Origin: Zancudomyces culisetae | Taxonomy: Eukaryota > Kickxellomycota > Harpellomycetes > Harpellales > Legeriomycetaceae | Direction of reading: 5' to 3' | DNA length: 32,547 nucleotides | Assembly (NCBI GenBank): GCA_001969505.1 | Contig: LSSK01000006.1 | Coordinates: forward strand, 1 to 32,547 | In this document: positions 9,431 through 19,900 of the stretch, piece by piece | Position numbering within the stretch: position 1 is the first letter of the stretch | Layout: each line of letters begins with the position of its first letter | The notes under the pieces: generated by a model | Told to the model about the DNA's origin: nothing | Databases searched by the model: none | What the model saw: the letters and a program-made list of their open reading frames with translations, nothing else | Translations under genes and position numbers: made by a program

Positions 9431-10165
9431 TCAACAGCCTAAAGGATTTGTGGTATCCACCTTTTGGTTATAGTCAACAATTTTAAGGGGATCTGATATT
9501 CCAATGCATATCATGTATGCGTTTGAATCGTATAATATGACTCTTCGTAATAGCTCGATAATATAATACGTATAATTTCGAGCACCTGGGTTTGTAATTA
9601 AATCTGACTCGCCATAAAATAGTGTAAAACCGGCTACAAAGTCTGATAAGCTGTGCACTGGTTTTTCATTATTCAAGTATATAACCTGGCTATCAATTAT
9701 ATGTTTAATTTTTTCTCTATTAAAACAAGCCTTGTAAATTTGTGGTTTCAGACCGACAAACACAATCCTGTATATTGTTTTTTCTCCAATTCATCTAGCT
9801 TGACTTCATCATCCATATTGAATTGACTCGTGTAGACTGCAAACATTTCACCTATTATCTGGGCCTCAACGTTTTTGCTATTGTGTTTATTATCGATTTT
9901 GTTTTCGATAGCAAAGTAATAGTTGTATCTAAAAGCATTGTGTATGCCAACATCCATTTATGATGATAGATTTATACTGGTGCTTTTTATAATTGGCAAT
10001 AAATGATGTTTGGTTAAATCGCTATTTCCAACTAGTTAAAACACATCAAGTATACTTTAGACGTAGGTATTGATCATAGATTCAATAAAGTCATTGTTAC
10101 ACATATAACTAAGCGCAGCCTGATACAATGTTATAATTATTTTTATTGGATTTTCTGAAAGGTTG
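9431..10165 (-). pseudogene. Decayed paralogue of the PD-(D/E)XK-like protein
   Basis: The last 110 codons (9431-9763) and the preceding frame (9748-9957) both align with the C-terminal half of the intact protein at 12209-13849. Shared blocks include IEDKI/IENKI, EAQLVGKM/EAQIIGEM, NPGARNYTYY and ELLRR with FDSNAY/YDSNAY. The two frames meet at a run of six A on the coding strand (plus-strand T run 9778-9783), consistent with loss of one base. Upstream of the first ATG the same frame keeps aligning to about 10165 through three in-frame stops (9958-9960, 10036-10038, 10057-10059), for example TYV*SIL against DYVKSIL. A further frame-shifted stretch to about 10240 may also match. The N-terminal half is missing. 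The D, ExK and Q positions of the fold are still visible. Confidence 0.88.
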
Positions 10166-10240
10166 ATATTTCATTTTTGCGTTTAGCACTGCATTTAATC
10201 TATAGCATCTTAGTAAGTCTTTTTGAGAATATTTTTAGGT

Positions 10241-10646
10241 CGATAGTAAAGCCATATGAATAATAAACCAACCTAGAGAGCATTACAGTAGCTAAACAAC
10301 GTATGTTTAGTATTTGCTCTAGGTAATTTCAATCGACCAAACAGAACTCCACTTTTATACAAATACACAATCGTTAATTTGTTGCTGCTACTCCTCATTC
10401 CGGGATCGTGAATGTTTAAAACGAGTTAAAATTACATCTATATTGCGTAGATTTACAGTTTGTAGAATATTCATTATACTTGATAAGCGTTGAGTATAAA
10501 ACCGGATATTCAAGTAGTAATCATTATATCTATTCAAAATCATTCATATCTTTCTTTCAGTTTTCAAGAAAGAAACTAAACACACAAAATAGTATATCAA
10601 AAACAAACCATTACAGTTAATTTACAAACGAGAAAAAACCACAAAT
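10241..10646. other. Intergenic, upstream region of the acyl-CoA oxidase remnant
   Basis: No coding sequence recognised. It contains a TATA-like element near 10495 and an A/C-rich leader before the ATG at 10647. Confidence 0.5.
10495..10501 (+). promoter_or_regulatory. TATA box of the acyl-CoA oxidase remnant
   Basis: TATAAAA about 146 bp upstream of the ATG at 10647, followed by pyrimidine-rich and then A-rich leader sequence. The promoter may still be intact although the reading frame is not. Confidence 0.4.
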
Positions 10647-11955
10647 ATGCTGTTTCCTAAGGAGCTAAAAGTGCCAGAACCCTCGCCACAGACAACCCTT
10701 AACAATGAAAGAAAAAACGGCTTCTTTCCTGTGGAGGACATGGGATTGTTTATTAACGGCGAAGAGGCTGTTGCGAAAAGAGAGAAGGTGCTGAAAATTG
10801 TACGCGCGGAACCAGAAATCTTTGGTATGAAAGAGATATATCATATGAGTAGAACAGAAAAAATTGAACACATATTGAAGCAGGAGCTTAGAATGGTAGA
10901 GTTACTAAGGGAAGATAAGCTTACCTCAGATGATATGCTTTTGGGTATGTCTACAGTTATTGGACTTTCAGGACCATATCGTTTAACCAGAAGCATGTTT
11001 ATCCCAACACTTGAGAAACAGTGTACAGAGGAACAGAGAGAGGTATTTTTGAAGCCAGCTCTGGATTACAGAATCATTGGGTGTTATGCACAAACTGAAA
11101 TGGGCCATGGTTCAAATATCAGATCGTTAGAGACCACTGCAACCTTTATCGAGGAAACTGGCGAGTTTGAACTAAACTCGCCAACATTGACGTCAACAAA
11201 GTGGTGGATAGGATCACTAGGTGTCGCATGTACCCACGCTTGTGTAATTGCCCAGCTTATTGTAAAAGGAAAAAACTATGGAATATTTCCATTTGTGGTA
11301 CCTATCAGATCTACAGTTGATCATAAACCACTTCCAGGTGTGTATATTGGCGACATTGGACCCAAATTTGGGGTAAACGTAATGGATAATGGATATCTAC
11401 ACCTCAACTATGTAGTGTACCACGAATTAATCTGTAAAAAAATACATAAACGTTTCACGAGATGGGACGTTTAGTCGGATAAAAGGTGCCGATCCCCGAA
11501 TGACATATATTTCAATGGCTCAGTCGAGAACAGGAGTAGCCTCTGGGATGGGTGTTCTTTTGGCAAGAGCAGTTACTGTTGTCACGAGATACACTGCTGT
11601 ACGCCGACAGTTTGGAAAGGTAGGAAAACTAGAAACGCCAGTAATAGATTACGGAATTGTTTGGCATCGAATAATCCCACTGATTGCTCAGGCCTATGTC
11701 ATGATCGGAATGACTCATGAACTTAAGAATCAATTTGTAAGAACCACAGATGCAATCGCAAAGAATGATTTTAGTTTGTTGAAAGAAATGCACGCAACAA
11801 GTGCTGGTCTAAAGAAGTGGAGTACAACAATAAGCATCTACGGAATTGATACTTTTCACCATGTGTTAAAATTAATATTAAACAATCATAATATATTTAA
11901 ATACAACAAAAATGATAACAAACATGATCAGGATGGGCCAAACTATCAAATATAA
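10647..11955 (+). pseudogene. Peroxisomal acyl-CoA oxidase, frameshifted and 3'-truncated
   Basis: Acyl-CoA oxidase catalyses the first, FAD-dependent step of peroxisomal beta-oxidation. The first frame (10647-11474) carries family hallmarks: GCYAQTEMGHGSN at 145-157, KWWIGSLG at 185-192 and the block PGVYIGDIGPKFGVNVMDNG. The next conserved stretch is split over frames: LNYVV, then PRINL in another frame (11420-11434), then KKIHKRFTRWD back in the first frame, then FSRIKGADPRMTY in the third frame, which is open from there to 11955. This implies three small indels within about 55 bp. The second part ends shortly after MHATSAGLKKW, where the family continues into CGGHGY and a C-terminal domain of over 200 residues with the catalytic Glu and usually a peroxisomal targeting tail. 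Here it runs into Asn/Lys-rich AT sequence. A single 58-bp intron (11417-11474, weak donor) would restore a frame but delete the conserved stretch and leave the truncation. Confidence 0.85.
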
Positions 11956-12208
11956 AATAGTTAACTATTTCAATTACAACTTATTGAAATAACAACACAA
12001 ATTTACATTATATAGGTCTTTATATATAACTATATTTTATTTAAGTACCTATTTAGTCTTTATCATTAAATTTTATATTACAAACTAAAGCTTTAAAAGA
12101 CCTTTGTTATTCCTTTATGTAAATATTTATCTGACAACAAGTGTCAACAATAAATGCATTCTACAGTAGTACTTGATATTTCCTTATAGTTCACTAAATG
12201 AAACAAGT

Positions 12209-13849
12209 TCATGGCACGATGTTGCACACTATGTATGCGTTCGAGTCGAATAGTACTATTCTTCTCAAAAGTTCCAAAACATAATAAGTATAATTACGCG
12301 CCCCAGGATTTTTGATCAGATCGAGTTCTTTATCAAATAACACAAACTGTGATACCAGGTTTGGTAATTTGCGTGTAGGTGTATTTCCATTTAAATGTTT
12401 CTTTTGGTTTTCTAATATATTCTCAAGTGTTTCTTTGTTAAAAGTAATTTTATAAATCGTTGGAATAAACCCTGTAAAAAGAACTCCATAAATCGTTACT
12501 TGTTTACAGTTCTCAATGTAAAGTTTTCCTTGTATTGTAAATAGTTGGATGTAGTGCGCAATCATCTTTCCGACTAATTGAGCTTCTCCACTATCACCGA
12601 TGTTTGAATTATGTATTTTGTCTTCAATTATTAGATTTCCTTTATAGAAACCCTTGTCATATAACATAACATCTACACCAGAGGCTATACTTATACTTGA
12701 GCTGCGTATAGTAAAGTTTAAACCCCCTATCATTATCTCGTTATTCCTATTGAATGAAAAGATTCCTAATATGCTTTTTACATAGTCATCAATGACCTTT
12801 TCATCCTTTTTATTGCCTGTCATAGCCCTTAGTGTTGGTAGAATACATTGGTATGTGTCATTTTTGTCAGCTTCATTCATCAGCTGGATCATTTCATTTT
12901 TGTTCTTTACTCTTGAGTTCAGAAGCGTCAAAATTGATTTTTTTGATCCATTTATATGATTGTACTCAATCTCTAAATCATCCAATTCAGGAGACCACAT
13001 GATTTTATGAATATCCTTATCCTCATTAATCTTTTCAATCTCACTCTTAGAGCGAATATAAGATTCCTCTACTTTTACATAAAATTCAATTAGTGGTAGA
13101 GATAATATGTTTCTCAACTTGATGTTCTCCGCTTGATCTAAACTACAGAATTCGATAAAATTTTCCTTCGATTTGTTTAGAAGCTCGCTATTAACTCCAA
13201 ATAGTTGTTCGTCTGAAAAATTTGTTTTTATGTTTTCCAGAATTAATTCTTCGTTGTCATATATAGCCTGTCTACCGTCTACTAAGACAACATAATACGT
13301 GAGTATGGCTTCAGCAACAGCTGCATCCGTATCGTTGTAGTTAGGCTTAATCATGTTATTCTTAGTTAACTCTTCATATTGCGTTTCATTGATCCACAAC
13401 TTTCGCATAAATTCATTCTTGGTCATTTTAAAAGTTTTCTTGCCCATATAGTCCCGATATCGATCGATTTTCTTGTCACCTCTACACGTGTTATATGGAA
13501 AAGATACATATAGTGATATGTACTCGATTATACCTATCAATAAAACACAAGTAACATATTCCAAAGTCCATTTGCTTGTTGAGTCAAACTTTGCACATGT
13601 GTTGTTGCTATTACCTCCAACATTATCACCTATATCAGTATCACCTTTATCTGCATCACCTCGGTCAATAATCTTTCTGGTCCTCTTTCCTCTTCTTAAC
13701 CTCTTTGTGGTTGATCCAGTTTGTTCCATTCTCTTACAAAATTCACACTCTTCACACTCTTCACACTCTTCACACTCTTCACACTCTTCACACCTTATAC
13801 ACTTAATACACCCTATACACATATATAACCTTTGATGTTTATGTGGCAT
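12209..13849 (-). CDS. PD-(D/E)XK-like nuclease-fold protein, unknown role
   Basis: Intact 546-residue ORF. The N-terminus is Cys/Glu-rich (ECEECEECEEC, residues 20-38) because a 9-bp minisatellite lies inside it. A basic patch follows (49-59), then a hydrophobic segment at about 97-115 (VTCVLLIGIIEYISLYV) that could span a membrane. The C-terminal third holds a pattern typical of PD-(D/E)XK nucleases: Asp393 (GVDV), Glu409-x-Lys411 (LIIEDK) and Gln424 (EAQLVG), followed by a beta-rich block and a helical end (NPGARNYTYY, ELLRR). The motif reading is inference; the family itself was not recognised. Start choice is uncertain, since Met41 (MEQTGS) would remove the Cys repeats. A decayed relative lies at about 9431-10165 on the same strand, so this is a local gene family. 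Nuclease-fold domains of this kind occur in mobile elements, in Crinkler-type proteins and in DNA repair; nothing here decides between them. Confidence 0.7.
   Translation of the reverse strand: MPHKHQRLYMCIGCIKCIRCEECEECEECEECEECEFCKRMEQTGSTTKRLRRGKRTRKIIDRGDADKGDTDIGDNVGGNSNNTCAKFDSTSKWTLEYVTCVLLIGIIEYISLYVSFPYNTCRGDKKIDRYRDYMGKKTFKMTKNEFMRKLWINETQYEELTKNNMIKPNYNDTDAAVAEAILTYYVVLVDGRQAIYDNEELILENIKTNFSDEQLFGVNSELLNKSKENFIEFCSLDQAENIKLRNILSLPLIEFYVKVEESYIRSKSEIEKINEDKDIHKIMWSPELDDLEIEYNHINGSKKSILTLLNSRVKNKNEMIQLMNEADKNDTYQCILPTLRAMTGNKKDEKVIDDYVKSILGIFSFNRNNEIMIGGLNFTIRSSSISIASGVDVMLYDKGFYKGNLIIEDKIHNSNIGDSGEAQLVGKMIAHYIQLFTIQGKLYIENCKQVTIYGVLFTGFIPTIYKITFNKETLENILENQKKHLNGNTPTRKLPNLVSQFVLFDKELDLIKNPGARNYTYYVLELLRRIVLFDSNAYIVCNIVP
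13742..13795 (+). repeat. 9-bp minisatellite in the N-terminus of the nuclease-like gene
   Basis: Five exact TTCACACTC units (13742-13786) and a sixth imperfect unit (13787-13795). Read on the minus strand they encode Glu-Cys-Glu triplets. The array length is a multiple of three, so copy-number changes keep the frame. Confidence 0.95.
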
Positions 13850-15615
13850 CTTCTTTCAAGTCACTTTTACTTTTTTTTTATCTAGACGAACGTCTCTCTA
13901 TTTCGTATATCTCAAAAACTATAGTGCACTATGTGCTATTAATTTTACTACAAACTGGCTAATATACGATGTATGCTCTAATTCACCATACAATCCTTGT
14001 ACTCAATACAATGTAGTATTTACGAGTTCATTCAAGAGTTTCTAACTATTTATGCTTTTATTCAACTCTGATTGTCAGAAACCACACTTCACGCTATAAC
14101 ACTTGCGTTGGGTATTAATATTTCACCAATATATCTAATACTGCATTTATAGATATATTGTATAGGTAGCTGTTTGGAATTCGTAACCATTTTTCCAAAA
14201 CAAAATACACAATAGCGCATACAAAAGTAAGCAAAAAGAACCGCTATGGTTTGTATAGCTATCTATTAATAAACATGATGTTTGGCGTGATAAACCATTT
14301 GCATTAGTTTGTGGTGTGAATAGGTAAACAAGTATGCATGTATTAACAAACACAACCACAAAAACAGCACTTATTATCATCTTGTTGAACTTGAGCATTA
14401 TTACTAACTGACACACACACAAAAGGTAGCTCGACATGTATATTCACATAATCAAAGCTAGTATTAGCATTTTCAATAATAAGTAAATGACTCGGATGTT
14501 ACTAAGCTGGAACAACAAACTAGAATGGGGTTGACAATAGCATACATGGACACACAAACTGAAGTCAACTGGAGTAAATAAACATTGAATGTCTGGGTCT
14601 ATTCAACGTGTTTGTTAAACCATGAAGTACACAAACTAAAAATTGTATAGCCTCAAGTATCAGCATACTAAACTACAACACTGATTAACTGTTTAATAAA
14701 AATATTATCACCAACTAACAATGCAAATATTAACTCTGTTTTAATCCCTTGTCATATAGTTTTTTGTGTTTTAGCATTCAAGGAGTTGGTTGTAGGTTTA
14801 GTACTATAGTTTTGTGTAACTGAAGTAAAGCAACTTGAAAGTGTAATAGTATCTGGTTTTCCATTTTTCAACACATTTTATTATTCTATCCAACAGTAAG
14901 AGTGCAAACCAGAAAGCTAACCAAATACCGAGTAGAGCATTTATCTTCTACTCCAGTCTCTAAATACTCACCTCCAAGGTATAATACAATCAGTAATATC
15001 TCAATACCCACAATTAAAAGAAATGTGCTATATTAACTCGTTTTACTATTATTTTATAGAAAACGGGGTTATCACAAAAGTTTAAACCAAAAAAAAGTGA
15101 TAAACCTCATAATAAATCGAGTCACAAACACAACTAACTCCACAATACTTCACTACATCTTTTTTTAGGTATATTGTTAATTTGTTACAAAACCACATAA
15201 ACTATAAATAAGCTTGAAGCTCGATATACTACTACTCATAATTGTGTGCTTGATATGCACCTCAGACAACTTCAATTGATCATTTGTGCTTTTCAACCAA
15301 CTCTCACCTTCCACATTGAACTGGTATTCGGATAATATGATGTTCCTAGATTAATAAAATAAGATCAACCAAGTATACTTTCTTGATTTTTTTTTACATC
15401 TTGTGATATTTCTTTGGTAATCCAATCACAAGAAACGAAAAGATCTCACAACCAGTGGATGTTGTTTTGGGGATTAGGTTTCAAAAAATAGCCTGGTTAT
15501 TCATATTCTGAGAATCAAGATAAGTTTGCAGAAATTGAAAAAGAGCTTCTCTGTATTTTATTTTTAGAGTATTTCGAAAATCAAAATAATAATAAAAAAC
15601 AGGCAATTTGTGAAA
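13850..15615. other. Intergenic, no gene seen
   Basis: About 1.77 kb of AT-rich sequence between the nuclease-like gene (5' end) and ribokinase. Short ORFs only, none with recognisable features. No tRNA arms or tandem repeats were noticed. Confidence 0.5.
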
Positions 15616-16719
15616 ATGAGCAGAATATTGGTGTATGGATCAATCAACATTGATGAAGTGTATACAGTTCCACACATTGTAAGACCTGGAGAAACAATAG
15701 GGACAACAGAAAGGCTAGAAGTTGCAGGGGGTAAAGGAGCAAACAGCTGTGTGGCGATGAGCATGGCAGGAGGTGAAAGCTATTTACTGGCAAAGATCGG
15801 AGAGGATGGAAAATGGGTGAAGGATATTATCGAGAGTAAAGGCACTAATATCGAAATGATATCTGAATCAAAGTCGGAGCAGACCGGAAGGGCTATAATC
15901 CAAGTTAGCGAGAAGGACGGAGAAAACAGTATTCTGCTATTCAAGGGCGGTAATCATCGACATGAATATCAGGAAACTATAGAAAAAATAGATAGAGCTG
16001 GGTTTGGAAAAAACGATTATTTGGTTCTGGCAAATGAAACAAATCTGATTCTAGAAATTGTAAAATATTGCAAGACAGAAAGGAACATGACTGTTGTGTA
16101 TAACCCAGCTCCAATGCCACAATTTGATTCTGTTTATGATTACTGTGAAACAGGAAAGAAAGAAAAGGAAGGTGTTAATGAGTCAAGCAAATGTAATAGA
16201 GGGACACCGAGGTTGTGGAGAGATATAATGAAGCAGGTTTTGGAGTATGTGGATGTTTTGGTGGTAAATGAAACAGAGATGGAAGCATTGTATCAGGAAG
16301 TTTGCGATCAAAAGGGTAATGAGCAGGAGGTTGATTATGTAGAAATGCTAAAGCTTTTGAAGGAAAAGATTGGCAGTATAAAGACAATTGTGATGACACT
16401 GGGAAGTAAAGGTGTTGTCTGTGGACATGGTGACCACGAGATATTGCGATGTGGTATTGCTCCAATAGATCAAAGCAAAGTAATAGACACTACAGCAGCA
16501 GGTGATACCTGGATAGGGTATTTTGTTGTTGAGCTAGCGAACCAGAGCAAAGATAGTGTAAGTGCAGATGGGAGCGCTGGGATTACAGTAGAAATGCTCA
16601 ATAGTGCAATGAAAGTGGCAAGCCATGCGAGTGGGCTTTCCGTTTGTAGCAAAGGTGCTATTCCAAGCATTCCACCAAGAAGTGAAGTAATTAGATTTTT
16701 GAATAATGAGTGTATTTAG
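15616..16719 (+). CDS. RBK1: Ribokinase (PfkB family)
   Basis: 367 residues from the ATG at 15616; the GTG two codons upstream is not a credible eukaryotic start. Phosphorylates D-ribose at O5 with ATP, feeding the pentose phosphate and nucleotide pathways in the cytosol. Motifs in order: GSINIDEV (8-15), RPGETIG (23-29), GGKGAN (38-43), YNPAP (162-166), VVNETEMEAL (216-225), MTLGSKGV (260-267) and DTTAAGDTWIGYF (291-303), with catalytic Asp297. The AAGD form is typical of ribokinases rather than fructokinases. The alanine-rich C-terminal helix and SIPPRSEV close the fold. A polar insert at about 177-200 (Lys/Glu/Asn-rich) makes it longer than bacterial ribokinases (about 310). Intronless. 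Converges on the She4/UNC-45 gene, with 240 bp between stops. Confidence 0.92.
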   Translation: MSRILVYGSINIDEVYTVPHIVRPGETIGTTERLEVAGGKGANSCVAMSMAGGESYLLAKIGEDGKWVKDIIESKGTNIEMISESKSEQTGRAIIQVSEKDGENSILLFKGGNHRHEYQETIEKIDRAGFGKNDYLVLANETNLILEIVKYCKTERNMTVVYNPAPMPQFDSVYDYCETGKKEKEGVNESSKCNRGTPRLWRDIMKQVLEYVDVLVVNETEMEALYQEVCDQKGNEQEVDYVEMLKLLKEKIGSIKTIVMTLGSKGVVCGHGDHEILRCGIAPIDQSKVIDTTAAGDTWIGYFVVELANQSKDSVSADGSAGITVEMLNSAMKVASHASGLSVCSKGAIPSIPPRSEVIRFLNNECI

Positions 16720-16959
16720 TACTCCTTTGTGGGTATTTATTTTTTGTCGTGGTTTGGTCTGAAAAGTGTGTTCTTAGATTATAACATGATACATAGTTTT
16801 TTTTTTATAATTTTTTGTTTTATTAAAAATGTATGCAAGCAAACAAAATGTAATACCATATCGTGTAATATTGTTTTTATTTGTCAAAAAAAAGGGAAGG
16901 GTATACTGTAGGAGGAATGTCGATTCTAGCAAAAAGAAATACCATGTTTGTTATACTGA

Positions 16960-19900
16960 TCAGCAAATTAAACCTAAAATGTGATTACACAAGGGTTTTA
17001 TGCTGGTGGAAAGCTGTGAGTCAACCTCCCTCTGCCCAAAGGTTAAAGATGATATCTTTTTCAGTGTACTTTTGAAGTTTTCGAGCTTTTTAACAGGGAA
17101 TACCACCAATTTTTGACCATTGTCATCAGGATTAGATCCAGCGCTAGAAAAGTTGGCCAAATTCATCAGTATAACAAGGCCTCGATGACAAAACCCAATA
17201 GATAACATAATATTACTGTTGTTTTTGCCATTTTTCTTATTAGCATTTACATAGCAAGGAGAAGATATGAGGTTTTCCAGAATAGATAAAAATGTCGGGT
17301 GGCAGCAAACCAAAAACCTCACAGCAGATGGGTGAGCTGTAAGTGTGGCAAGCGCACCAGAGGCGGCAAGAATAGTGTTTGAATCATACACCTGGGTATC
17401 CACCAGCAATGAATCGTTCGTGTGTTCAAAGTCAGATAGAGCGGCAAGTAAGTGTAGTTTGTGGGCTCTAAAGGGTTCGTTTTCGTTGTCATCTGAGGAT
17501 TCGGGAGATTTAAACGCGGGAATATCTTCCGAATGTTCAATAAAGTGCATAAATGCAGCCTCGCTATTTGCAACTAGGTTGCACACCAGCTCCACGGCAG
17601 CTCTTCTTACCATCTTCATGGAGCTATAAAGCAAATTGTCAACAATTTTTAGACTTTTCCCACCATCATACATTGAAAATACATCAGCCAAGCTACCGCC
17701 GCCATTACCACCACTACGGTAGCTTTGACCATCAACAAATCCGACAAAATTTGTGAGTGCCATTAATGATTCAAAAACGCAAAGCTGGTCAAAGCCATTG
17801 TGCTCTGCGAGTTTCAAAAACGGTCCTATCAGACTTGATGCAGGCGTAGATGATGATTCTGGAAACGCCAGGTTGGGTGGAATCGTAATGGCAATCTTAG
17901 CAAGTGCGTGAGCAGCCTTAAAATCGCGGTCGACGTCTGCTGTTTTTTTGGAATCACTTTTTTCTTTTCCACTATTCCGTTTGTCGCCAGAATTATTTTT
18001 ATTATTTTTGGGTTTTCCAATAGACAATGCAAGGGTGTTTCTAGTTAATACTAAAACACAGCCACACTGAACTAGAACGCCACGAAGCTTTGGCAAACAG
18101 CAAAGAGAGAACACGATATCAACCACAACATCAATAGTTGAGTCGGAAGAGTTACGGTTAGCCGAGCTCAAAACGGTAGATATCAGTTTTGGCATTTCCC
18201 CCAGTTTGGTACATCTTGCATCAATCGCTTCTTGTGATTCAAAGGTTTTTTCGTCAAAATCCTTTTGTTTTTCCTCTTTTTCTACATCGATGCCAGCTGC
18301 TTTCCGCTGACTTTTCATGGCTGTTTTTTGGAGTCGGTTAGCGTTTGCCTGTTCTTCACTAATTGGCGGTTTCCTATACACCAAGTTTCTGATAATAGAA
18401 ACAAACGCAAACCGTGTTGCCGCCCTCTTCTCACCAACTGCACCCTTTTCGTTGGAGTTCGAGACAAACTCAACCAATTTAGCCAAAAGCTTTGACTCTG
18501 TAATTATATTCTTCTGATTGCTTTGCAGACTAAGATAGCTTAATGACTCTGCTGTGGATTCAACAACGTCAAAATCAGTTTCTTTTGGCTTATTCATGTC
18601 CAACTTCATAATGTTGTTTGTCAAAATATCGATTAGCTTTTCTGGTGTCAATTCGCTCTTTTCTTTAATCTCCTCAACGGTAGGCACAGCTGCGCTTTTA
18701 ACCCCGGTCCCAGAAGTTCCTGAAAACATTGCTTCCCCAGTCAACTTGGCCAGTGCAGTGGTGGAAATATTTGCCAGTCTCACACCCACTTCTCCCCCTC
18801 CATTTTTGGCCGAATCAATAGACTCACGTAAAAATTTAGTCCCATGACAACTTATCAGTGCTCGTGTTGCTTCAATTCCGGCGGCAATATCACTCAGGAT
18901 AGCCAACCCCAACCTCGTCTCCAACTCGTCGTATTCGGCCTCTTCAAACATGTCTTGAACAATCGATACCGAATTTGCAAGCAGTGCGAGTATACTGGAG
19001 GACTGTGCACTTAAAATTCCTGCCAGGGCATGGTATCCTCTGGCCTTATCTTTCTGTTTAGTTGATTGTAGCCACTCCATTATGGCACTTTCGGCGTATT
19101 TCGCTATTTTCATGCACTCTGGGATTTCCTTTTCCTTATTTATGAGCCGACTCAACAACAACCACCCAAGCCTCGAATCTTTCTCTGAGAAATTTCCACA
19201 CACGTACAGCAGCTGCGATAAAGGAGCTGGTAATTTTATACTGCTTCTTTTTTTGTTGTTTTTCAAAGCGTCCCTTTGCGGATACTCCTCCGAGTTTAAG
19301 TTGACTAGGGTCTGAGGATTCGAAAAGGCCTTTATTGCAAGACCTTCATTCAATTCAGCTAGTAATACTGCATTCCTCAGCACATTACTTCTTTGCTCTA
19401 ATTCAGCCGAATGCATTGCAAAGTAGAATATCTTATCAAAAAATGTGCTATACCCCTTCGTTTCAAGAATGGATTTGGACTCGAGGTCACCCAACTCAAA
19501 TAATTTCTCTAATGCCTTACTATACAGGGTATTGTTTTGTGAGCAGCAAAGTTCCAATATTTCATTCGGGATTTCATAGCTGAGACGATCCCATAATTTT
19601 TGAAACGTGTTAAATACTTCAGCTATCATCTCCTTGTCACCATTTTCGCGCATCTGTATCGTTAGTATTTCAACGAACTGACTCGACAGTGTTTTAAAAC
19701 GTCCTAAAAGTTTATCGCTGTTATCCTGGTTCATTGCAAGAGCTTCAACAAAGTTCACGTAGGTTCTTACCAGCTCTATAAACTGAAGTGCTGAGACATG
19801 CTCTCCATGGAAAACCCTACGCCTCAAAATGTCTAGGCTCTTGCAATCTTCATTTACAAGCTTGTTGTTGGGAATCTGGGTTTCAAAGTATATTTTTACG

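Noticed and set aside
11417-11474. A 58-bp intron that would repair the acyl-CoA oxidase frame
   Set aside because: The donor (GTACCA) is poor, the removed stretch still encodes recognisable family sequence in shifted frames, and the C-terminal half would remain missing.
13473-13835. A 120-codon ORF antisense to the nuclease-like gene with HSSHSSHSS repeats
   Set aside because: It is the complement of the 9-bp minisatellite and flanks; the minus-strand frame has coherent domains over 546 codons.
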